21,177 nucleotides of DNA, from the NCBI GenBank assembly GCA_002338505.1, contig DDIK01000188.1:1-21177 (forward strand). Direction: 5' to 3'. The translations under genes were made by a program, and so were the position numbers. Below, piece after piece: positions 1 to 7,500 of this stretch. Each line of letters starts with the position of its first letter. Within the stretch, counting starts at the first letter, position 1. Origin of the DNA: Bacteriovorax sp. UBA1852. Lineage in GTDB: Bacteria; Bdellovibrionota; Bacteriovoracia; Bacteriovoracales; Bacteriovoracaceae. A model generated the notes under the pieces. That model was not told the origin of the DNA, ran no database searches, and saw only the letters and a program-made list of their open reading frames with translations.

Positions 1-135
1 GAAAGATGTCCAAAGTGTGGCAATCAGGTTGATTTTACACATTTAGCAGATCTTGAGAATCTCTATGTGCATGAGGAAGTCTGTTGCAAGAAATGTGGTT
101 GGGGCCCTGAGGAAACTTTGCATATTCTTAATTAG
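1..135 (+). CDS. C-terminal end of a zinc-ribbon protein (partial)
   Basis: An open frame enters from the left edge and stops at TAG 133-135, giving the last 44 residues of a protein that begins outside the window. The visible part contains two knuckles, CPKCG near its start and CCKKCG about 28 residues later. This is the usual spacing of a small zinc ribbon, so zinc binding is likely, but the parent family cannot be named from so little. The final 8 bp overlap the 3' end of the convergent lipoprotein gene on the other strand. It was accepted as real because of the paired cysteine motifs and the frame staying open to the edge. Confidence 0.7.
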   Translation, partial: ERCPKCGNQVDFTHLADLENLYVHEEVCCKKCGWGPEETLHILN

Positions 136-1321
136 TCTTAATGAGCTCTATGAGATTTAATATTGCAAATTTGCCCTTCGTCCCTGCTACCAAAACACGC
201 TCCTTCGTAGTATCGACGTAAAGATCATATGCTTCACCATCAAAAGCCTCAATATCATAATTTCTTATAAGAGTTGGAGAATCAATATTGGTTATATTAA
301 AAACACGAATTGTTCCATCTGAAAATGATCCCATAAGATAGTCAACTGAGTTAAGAGAAAACATTTTCATATGTCTCATATTTTTTGAGAGGGTTTGTTC
401 ATGTCTAAGGGTAAACTTGTCTGACTCATTTATCTCTGTAGCATCATAGCTTATCAGTGCTAGGTAATTACCGCCAATTGCAATTGTTTTATTATCTTCA
501 CTCACATGAGAGGACCACATATAGTTACTAGTATTATTAAGAGTTATAGTTTTAATTAGGCTAGATGAGCTATTATAGATCTCGACATTTTTATTTGTAC
601 CTGCTGTCGTTGCCAATATAAACCCATCTTCTAAATATGCACCGTCTTGATAGATTTTTGAGCTGGAATTATCAAAAGCATCTGTTCCATTATTGATGAT
701 CGAAAAAGAGTCATCTGTAGAGTTGTAGGTAGTCTTTAAGAGTCCACCATGAGTAGACAGAACATACTCATACAAAGAGCCTGTGTTGTAATATGTACTT
801 AGTCTCTTTGGTTTCTTGGTTGAAAAAGTTTGAGCATTTTGGCGCGTCCAATTAGATATAGTCTTAGGGGTAGTTCCAAAGCTCCATACTTCAACTCTTT
901 TTTCATACATTGGTAACAAAATTTTCTCATTGTTATCAACAAGCTTCGCGGACCTACAGTTACTTTGTATCGTGCTTGGTATTGTTGTTTTCCCAAGACA
1001 ATGCGAAAGTGTAGGTTGACTTTCAGTGCTATAGTCAATAACACACAAACAGTCATCTCCATTACCAACAGAAAGGTAGGCAATACTTTTCAAAGGATCA
1101 ACTTCGATACCAAGAAAATGTCTAGAGGAGTCTTCTATTAATCCTGCAAAGATTTTAATCTTGTCAGTATCATCATTATCACTATCGTCAATATTATCAC
1201 TGGGTGTATCAGAGCTGTTGTTAACTTCCTGAATAAGACTTTGAAGATCTGCTGTTATCTTAGAACCGCAAGAAGTATAGAGAAAAAGTATTAATAAATA
1301 GAGTAACTGTCTTTTATTCAT
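128..1321 (-). CDS. Lipoprotein with LVIVD/WD-like beta-propeller repeats
   Basis: A protein of 397 aa. I place the start at the ATG at 1321 (MNKRQLL...) rather than the upstream TTG at 1348, because this puts a hydrophobic signal peptide at the N-terminus with a lipobox-like cysteine at C18 (LYTSC|GS). An acidic, Asn/Ser-rich linker follows (about residues 25-55), as is common in surface-tethered lipoproteins. The rest has repeated blade-like units: VIDYSTESQPTL, and near the C-terminus IRVFNITNIDSPTL followed by AYDLYVDTTKERVLVAG. This is the pattern of LVIVD-repeat or other beta-propeller proteins. No catalytic motif was recognised; a binding or scaffold role in the periplasm or at the cell surface is inferred. 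There is no Shine-Dalgarno sequence; a GATAAT hexamer lies exactly 6 bases before the ATG. The 3' end overlaps the convergent zinc-ribbon gene. Confidence 0.8.
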   Translation of the reverse strand: MNKRQLLYLLILFLYTSCGSKITADLQSLIQEVNNSSDTPSDNIDDSDNDDTDKIKIFAGLIEDSSRHFLGIEVDPLKSIAYLSVGNGDDCLCVIDYSTESQPTLSHCLGKTTIPSTIQSNCRSAKLVDNNEKILLPMYEKRVEVWSFGTTPKTISNWTRQNAQTFSTKKPKRLSTYYNTGSLYEYVLSTHGGLLKTTYNSTDDSFSIINNGTDAFDNSSSKIYQDGAYLEDGFILATTAGTNKNVEIYNSSSSLIKTITLNNTSNYMWSSHVSEDNKTIAIGGNYLALISYDATEINESDKFTLRHEQTLSKNMRHMKMFSLNSVDYLMGSFSDGTIRVFNITNIDSPTLIRNYDIEAFDGEAYDLYVDTTKERVLVAGTKGKFAILNLIELIKTN

Positions 1322-1333
1322 TAAACTATTATC
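1322..1333 (-). promoter_or_regulatory. Putative leaderless -10 element of the lipoprotein gene
   Basis: Reading the minus strand, GATAAT (1333-1328, 5 of 6 matches to TATAAT) is followed by exactly 6 bases and then the ATG. Transcription would therefore start at or next to the A of the start codon. There is no Shine-Dalgarno sequence to decide otherwise. The -35 region is poor, so activator help would be expected. Confidence 0.4.
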
Positions 1334-1364
1334 GTCTATAAATAACAAAAAATTATAAAAGTTT

Positions 1365-1397
1365 TTACTTATGTAATGATATTTATTACTTAAGTAA
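1365..1397. promoter_or_regulatory. Tandem 12-bp palindromes, candidate operator pair
   Basis: TTACTTAAGTAA at 1386-1397 is a perfect palindrome. TTACTTATGTAA at 1365-1376 matches it at 11 of 12 positions. Starts are 21 bp apart, about two helical turns, so two dimers would sit on the same DNA face. Relative to the lipoprotein start at 1321 the centres lie near -50 and -71, positions suited to an activator. A partial third copy, TTACTTAA, occurs at 1544-1551, just upstream of the sigma-28-like promoter of the divergent operon. The regulator is unknown. Confidence 0.5.
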
Positions 1398-1560
1398 AAT
1401 TGGAAATATTCTCTACAGGAATGAACTCAAACAGCTACAGTAGTTGAGTGTGTTCGTCGTCTTTTGTTGCGAATAGTTGAGCAGAATTGTCTTTTTATTG
1501 TGCGATATTTTTATCCTATCTGATCGAAATTATTCAAGAAAAATTACTTAAATCTTATCC

Positions 1561-1587
1561 TAAATTTCTTTAAATTAGCACCGATAT
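1561..1587 (+). promoter_or_regulatory. Sigma-28 (FliA)-like promoter
   Basis: TAAA at 1561-1564, then 15 bases, then ACCGATAT at 1580-1587. The FliA consensus is TAAA-N15-GCCGATAA. The -35 core is perfect, the spacing is exact, and the -10 matches at 6 of 8 positions including CCGATA. The predicted start is near 1594, giving a leader of about 64 nt ahead of the ATG at 1658. It would place the downstream six-gene run in a motility regulon. It rests on sequence match alone. Confidence 0.5.
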
Positions 1588-1614
1588 GTTTACTAGTATT
1601 TAAATAATTTTATG

Positions 1615-1635
1615 AAAGACAAATGTCTTTTTTTT
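1615..1635 (+). terminator. Short hairpin with T-run in the operon leader
   Basis: AAAGAC, loop AAAT, GTCTTT, followed by five further T. It sits between the sigma-28-like promoter and the ribosome binding site at about 1646. The stem is only 6 bp and AT-rich, so it is a weak terminator at best; a leader attenuator or an mRNA-stability element is an alternative. Confidence 0.3.
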
Positions 1636-1657
1636 AAACAATTTGAGAAGGTGATCT

Positions 1658-3538
1658 ATGAGTTTCAATTACGATAAACTCAAAAAGAAGCATGAATCAG
1701 GGGAGCAATGGGCATCTTACAGTGACCTTTTTATGGTTTTGTCCGTTGTATTTTTACTTCTCTATGTAACTGCAAGCTTGAGAACAGGTACACATACATT
1801 ATCCCAACAGATTCAAAAAAAGAATATGGCCAACAAGGTTGAAGATCTTCAACAGCAGATTAAGGTCTATAATACACTTAAAGAAAATTATATAGAAAAA
1901 CAAGCAGAGATGCAGGAACAAGAGGTTTATAATAACTTAATGTCAAAGCTTGAGTTGCTTCAAGAAGAAAACGGTGATGAGGCGCAGGCTCTTAGAAAGA
2001 AAGCACTTGAGAATGAAGAAAAGAAAGAAGCTCTTAATCAGTATCAGCAAATCATAAGAAATATTATCAATGCTAACGTTCTAGCTAAAGCTAGAATTAA
2101 GAGACGTGATAGCGTTATTACAACTCAAAAAGATGAAATTGTAGAAAAAGAACAAGATATTGAACAAAAAACAAAAGCTATCGAGCAAAAAACGAAAGAG
2201 ATTATAGAAAATACGAGAACTATTGCCTCTAAAGAAAAAACAATTCTCGAGAAAGCTCAAGAGATTGCTAAAAAGAATGAGATGATTCAACAGAAGACTG
2301 AAGAAATTGAATCAAGAGATAAAACAATCCAAGATAAGTTAAGAGCAATTAAGCTTAGAGATCAAACGATTGCTTCTAAAGAACAGACAATTAAGCAAAG
2401 AGAACAAGAGATTGCTAAGCTTGATCAAGAAGTAGAGCAAAAGATGAGCATTATTTCATCTAAAGATAAAGTCATTGAGCAAAAACAAAGAGTTCTAGCT
2501 CAGAAGCAAAATCAAATCGAGTCTTTAAATAAAGACATAAAATCAAAAAAGAGAATTATTTCTAAGAATAAGAAAAAGATTAATAAAATTGATAATAATC
2601 TGAAAAGACAAATATCTAAGCTTCTTAAAGAAAAGAAGAAGAGAAAGATGTCTACCAAGAAATACAAGCAAAGACTTGCAAAACTTAGAGCGCAATCGGC
2701 TAAAGAGAAGCGAACTCTTGAGCAAAAGCAAAGAAGAGCTCGTCAACAGTTAACAAACGTACAAAAGAAGGTAGCACAAGCGAGTGCGCAGTTAGAGAAT
2801 GCCAATAAAACGATTCAAGAGCAGTCACAGCAAAAAGATGAACTTTCTAAAGAGCTTGAAAATGTTCAAGACAAAATTGTTAAAACTAAGAAGGTCTTCG
2901 AAAATAAGGTTAAGGATCTAAGTAGTAAGGTTAATAAAGTTAGTCAAGATCTCAAGAAAGCACAAGCTAAGCTTAATGCAAGAAAGAAACTAGCTAAACA
3001 AATTCAAAAGAATTTTGCAAAAGCAGGAGTTAAGGCGACAGTTGATGGTAAGACAGGTGATGTTATCTTGGCCTTTGGTAGTAATTATTTTGATACTGGT
3101 CGCTCTAGACTGAAGCCAGGTATGCAAAAGACACTTAATAAGTTTGTACCAATCTATGCAACAAGTCTTTTTCAGGACCCGAATATAGCAAAGAAGATTA
3201 AATCTGTAGATGTTGTTGGTTTTGCTTCTCCTACATATAGAGGGAAGTACGTTAATCCAAATAGCTTAGACCCAAAGGATAAGAAGGCAATAAATTATAA
3301 CTTAGACTTAAGTTACAAGCGTGCAAAATCAATATTTGAGCACATGTTTGATACCAATAAGCTTAAGTTTAGTAAGCAGAAAGACTTATTACCACTTGTA
3401 AAAGTTTCTGCGAAAAGTTTCTTTACTGGAAATAAGGGAAGAATGCCTGCAAGTGATATGTCACGAAGAGAATTTTGTAAACAATATGATTGTAAAAAAG
3501 AACAAAGAGTTATCATTAAGTTTGATCTTAATGAATAA
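1658..3538 (+). CDS. MotB/OmpA-like protein with giant periplasmic helix
   Basis: A protein of 626 aa; the start is supported by GAAGGTG before the ATG. There is a short cytoplasmic N-terminus, then one membrane span (about residues 22-40) with an aspartate at its start (D23 in SYSDLF), the position of the proton-carrying Asp of MotB, TolR and ExbD. A Lys/Glu/Gln-rich helical region follows from about 45 to 455. Within it, residues 147-322 keep an aliphatic residue at every seventh position for 26 heptads. The C-terminal domain (about 462-626) is OmpA/MotB-like: VVGFASPTYRG, then N548..LS..RA (R555), and a final RVIIKFDL strand. The usual GHTD is replaced by GFAS, a variant known in other OmpA-like proteins. 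It likely spans the periplasm to bind peptidoglycan while pairing with the downstream MotA-like channel. C607 and C612 could form a disulfide. The gene order (B before A) is the reverse of motAB. Confidence 0.85.
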   Translation: MSFNYDKLKKKHESGEQWASYSDLFMVLSVVFLLLYVTASLRTGTHTLSQQIQKKNMANKVEDLQQQIKVYNTLKENYIEKQAEMQEQEVYNNLMSKLELLQEENGDEAQALRKKALENEEKKEALNQYQQIIRNIINANVLAKARIKRRDSVITTQKDEIVEKEQDIEQKTKAIEQKTKEIIENTRTIASKEKTILEKAQEIAKKNEMIQQKTEEIESRDKTIQDKLRAIKLRDQTIASKEQTIKQREQEIAKLDQEVEQKMSIISSKDKVIEQKQRVLAQKQNQIESLNKDIKSKKRIISKNKKKINKIDNNLKRQISKLLKEKKKRKMSTKKYKQRLAKLRAQSAKEKRTLEQKQRRARQQLTNVQKKVAQASAQLENANKTIQEQSQQKDELSKELENVQDKIVKTKKVFENKVKDLSSKVNKVSQDLKKAQAKLNARKKLAKQIQKNFAKAGVKATVDGKTGDVILAFGSNYFDTGRSRLKPGMQKTLNKFVPIYATSLFQDPNIAKKIKSVDVVGFASPTYRGKYVNPNSLDPKDKKAINYNLDLSYKRAKSIFEHMFDTNKLKFSKQKDLLPLVKVSAKSFFTGNKGRMPASDMSRREFCKQYDCKKEQRVIIKFDLNE

Positions 3539-3557
3539 TTTTTAGGAGAGATTTAAT

Positions 3558-4574
3558 ATGTTTTCTCAGGAATTTATTAGTTCAATTATTCAGTTTTTAA
3601 CAACGTCTGCTACAGACTGGTTATTGCCCTTTATGCTATTTGCATTTTGTGTAGGAACCGTTTTACGAGGTCTCGTTTACTATACTGTCTCTAGGGAGTA
3701 TTGGTTTGCGAGAGAATTCTACAAAAGGGTTCATAATTTTTTAGACGACCAGGATATCGATAAGTCGAATCTATCTTTCTATGTACTTATGAAAAAGAAC
3801 CTTGAAAGAACATTTTATGAGTCTTTTGTCGTACGAGCTTATTTAAAAAGGAGAAATCCTGATTATGTTATGGATGTTTCAGATAGAGTTTTTCTAATCC
3901 AACAAGGATGTGCAAGGCTTGTAAAAGAAACTTTAAGACAATGTAAGTTTCTTAGACACACAACTGAAAGACCTCGTTTTATTGAGCTAACAAAAAATGT
4001 TTTTGAAAATAACCCGTGTTTTAAGAAAATACTTGGTGTGATTCCGGTCCAGGCGACACATGATGTTTTAAATATTCTTCCTGGCGTTTTCATTATTGGT
4101 GGTATCTTTGGAACCTTTCTCGGGATTATGGGTGCTCTACCAGAGCTTGGTGAAATGAAGCTTGAAGATGTTGAGGGTGCAAAAATGATTATGGATAACT
4201 TTCTAACGAAAATATCATTCTCCATGTCGACATCTATTATCGGTATTATTGTCTCAGTTTGCATGACATTTATAAATACATTATTAGATCCAGAGAAACT
4301 ATATGTTAAAACGGTAAATAAATTTGAAAATACAATGGAACTTGCCTGGGACGTATCTGTTAATAATTTACATCCAAGAGATATCAAAGACTTTGATGAA
4401 CATAGAGATCCTATAGAAGCACTTGCTGAAGATGCTGTAGAAAATGAGGTTCTTGGAGCCAATGTTATCTCTACAGATGAGCCAGTAAAAGAGACACTTA
4501 TCCCTAAGCCAGTAAGTGAAACAATTGTTGAGGCACAAACTCAAAATAGTGAAGAGGTTGATAAAGCATCATAA
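3558..4574 (+). CDS. MotA/TolQ/ExbB-family proton channel protein
   Basis: A protein of 338 aa, preceded by AGGAGAG, 19 nt after the MotB-like gene. Predicted spans lie at about residues 20-42, 172-194 and 217-242, with a cytoplasmic loop of about 125 residues between the first two and a long acidic C-terminal tail (about 270-338) rich in Thr, Ser, Pro and Glu. Spans 2 and 3 carry the family pattern: P175, GIFGTFLGIMGAL, and later ISFSMSTSIIGIIVSV. Three spans fit TolQ/ExbB or ZorA better than four-span MotA; the GTFLG motif is shared with ZorA-type channels. It should form the ring around the MotB-like helices and convert proton flow into motion or force. The adjoining FHA gene starts one base after its stop, so synthesis is probably coupled. 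Confidence 0.85.
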   Translation: MFSQEFISSIIQFLTTSATDWLLPFMLFAFCVGTVLRGLVYYTVSREYWFAREFYKRVHNFLDDQDIDKSNLSFYVLMKKNLERTFYESFVVRAYLKRRNPDYVMDVSDRVFLIQQGCARLVKETLRQCKFLRHTTERPRFIELTKNVFENNPCFKKILGVIPVQATHDVLNILPGVFIIGGIFGTFLGIMGALPELGEMKLEDVEGAKMIMDNFLTKISFSMSTSIIGIIVSVCMTFINTLLDPEKLYVKTVNKFENTMELAWDVSVNNLHPRDIKDFDEHRDPIEALAEDAVENEVLGANVISTDEPVKETLIPKPVSETIVEAQTQNSEEVDKAS

Positions 4575-4575
4575 C

Positions 4576-7500
4576 ATGAACAAAAAAATAATCTTAGATC
4601 TAATTCATGATGGTAACAAAAAGAGGTTCTCCTTTGAGGAGAACTCTTTTACCATTGGACGGTCTAAGAATAATGATGTTCATATCAATAATAATCACTT
4701 TAGTCGTATACATTTAAAAGTAAAGCGTAAGGGAGCTAGTCTCTTCATCGCAGACAATAATACTACAAATGGTACCTTTATCAATGGTGTTAAAATACCC
4801 GCAGGCAAATATCAAGAAATAACACCTGAAGATAAGATACGTTTTGGAAATACACTTTACAGTGCATCTTTTAATATTCATAAGGTCGTTGAAAAGAAAG
4901 TAGAAAAAAATAAAATAGAAGAAAATAAAAAAGAAGAAAAAATTATTGCAGATCTCCAGCCTTTATCATCATTAAAGCCACCAGAGAATGAAGAAAATCA
5001 TGATGAAAAACAATTGAACGACGCAGAAGAAACAAAGCTTCACGTTGCTCCACAAGTACAAAATGATCATGATATAAGCAAAGAATTATCACTTGATGAT
5101 ATAACTAATCACTATGGTGTATTAGATGAGGATGACTTAGTTGATGAAACTCTTTGTGAAAAAGAGTTTGAAAGTGAGTTAGAGGGGATAGATGATAGTG
5201 AAGATGTTGATGAGAGTAATTTAAGTAAGTACTTTTCTCTCGATGATCAAGACCTTGAAGAAGTATATGAAGATGAATTAGAGTTCGCTGTAGATGAAAT
5301 TAGTATCGATTCCGTAAATCAAAAGGATTTGCTACGCGATGAGGAAGAAGATAAAGTCTTGCCTCTTGTTAGAAATCGAGAAGAGATTCGTGAAGCTCCT
5401 CCACATAATAATTATGCATCAAACTGTGATAATAAGGCCTTTGATTATTTTAAAAATGTACAATTTAATAAAGCTAAGGATATTGATTTATCTCCACGGA
5501 TTGATAAATCAATTCAATTAAAAAATATCTCACAGATTGAACAAGTTGAATTACCTGAAGTCAAAACAGATACTGATGAGGTCCTGCATGTGATTGAGTC
5601 AGAAAATGAGCTGGCTGAAATTCATCAGCTACAATTTGAACAAAAAAAGATTGAGGCCCAACTTGTCTCCTTAAAGCTAATCTCAGATGCTGAGAAGAAA
5701 GCAGAGGAGATCTTGGCCAATGCTAAGAAATTTGAAGACGAGCTCTATAAAAACTATGAGTCCGAAGTCAAGCGAATAGAGAAAGAGCTAGAGACTATTC
5801 ACAATAACTTTGCAGTAGAAAAAGAGTCCGTTGATGAGCAGAGAAATAATATTTATCAAAGCTATGAATACAAAAAAGCGGAGTTGAATTCAGAGCTCCT
5901 CGAATTTGAAGAGAAAAGAAGGCATGTAGAGCTTGAGTATGGAAGTATTAAAGAGCTGGTTGAAGAAGCGAGCCTTAAACTTAGTGAACAAAAAAATACT
6001 CATGACGCAAAAGAAAGTTCATTAAAAGCAAAAGAGCAAGAATTAGGGGATAAGCTAAAACTGCTTAGTGAGCAAGTTAGAGAAAGAGAGTCAGCACTAG
6101 AATCTGCCAGAGTTGAATTTGAAAAGAAGGTCAAAGTCTTCGATAATGATATTGAAAGTAAGCAGAAGCTTGTCTCGATATTGCTAGAAGAAAAAGAGTC
6201 TCTTGATAAGCATATTAATGAACTTAATCTAAGAGAAGAGAAAAAGCATAAAGATTATGAGGCACTTAATCACAGAATTGATGAACTATACCGCGATAGA
6301 GAGAGACTTGAGGAAAGCTTAAGTTCTTATAAGGGAACACTTTCTGAAATTGAGTCAAGAATTGAATATCTAAATAAAGAGTCTGCTGAAATATCAGAGC
6401 AGATAGAACAAAAGAAAATTGACTCTGAAAATAAACGATCTCAATTAAATGAGGACCTTAAAAACTATAAAGAAAATATTGAAAGTAAAAAAGCTCATCA
6501 TGATGAAGAGCTTATTATGTATAAAGAGAGTGTCGAGAGTAAAAAGCATGCCTTGAATGATGAGTTTCTTCGACTAAGAAAAAATAAAGAATATGAAATT
6601 GAAGAAATTGAAACAACTCATAGAGAAAGTGTTCAAGCTTTAAAGAACGAAATATATCAACTAGAGCAAGAGTTATCTGCAGGTAAGACATCGGTTTGTG
6701 AAGAGATTAAAGAGTTTAGGAAATTGTTAGAGGAAGAAGCTAAACAAGAAGCGAGCGCCATTAACGATGAGATTAAGAATATTAGAGCCGTTACTGCTAA
6801 AGAATATGAGAGCTTCAAGAAACATCGAGAAAATGAAGAAGAGAGACTTAAGAGCCTTGAGGCAAAAACACAAGAGAAATGTCGAAGTATAGAGGTTTCA
6901 AGCATTGAGTCCAAGAATAAAATACTTGTTGAGGCCAAAGAAGCGGCTTCAGAATTAATTGAGAAGTCTAAGGTTGATGCAGAAACTATTACAAAAAATG
7001 CTAAAGCTCATGAGTTAAATGTACATGAAAAAGCAAAGAGTGAAGCTGAATCTTTTGTGGAGAGTGCTCGTAAGAGGCTTGATTCTGCAAATGAGCAATC
7101 AGAGAGGATTATAAAAGAAGCACAAACTCAAGCTCTAACCATTCAAGAAACAAATCTGAGAGATATTAAAGAAAAAAGAGAGGGGCTTCAAGAGGAGTCA
7201 AAAGAACTAAACTCACAGATAGAAGATAGTTTAAGTCGTCTTGCCACTTTAAAAGAAGAGTACAAAGAGCTGCAAGACAACATGGAGACGGAACGGCAGA
7301 AAATTAAGGAAGATCTAGAACTTCAAATAAAAGAAAAGAAAATAGAAGCACAAACTATATACGATACAAAAGTTTCTGAGGCTGCAAAAGAAGCAGAGGA
7401 AATTGTTTCTCAAGCTCATTCTGATTATGAAAATACTAAGGCAACTCTTACAAAGAGACTAGAGGCCGAGAAAGTTCAAGGACATAAGAAACTTGAGGAC

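Noticed and set aside
1322..1348. Upstream TTG start for the lipoprotein
   Set aside because: It would put nine extra residues including two Asp before the signal peptide; the ATG at 1321 gives a normal lipoprotein N-terminus.
2096..2623. DNA-level tandem repeat or recent duplication in the heptad region
   Set aside because: The 21-bp period is visible in protein and only loosely in DNA; codons differ between units, so it is a constrained coiled coil rather than a fresh repeat array.
3863..4462. 199-codon open frame antisense to the MotA-like gene
   Set aside because: Ser/Pro/Ile-rich low-complexity translation with no family motif; it is the mirror of a well-supported coding gene.
4516..4575. 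Upstream ATG start for the FHA protein, inside the channel gene
   Set aside because: It adds a basic 20-residue extension with no domain match; MNKKIILDLI at 4576 starts directly in the first FHA strand.
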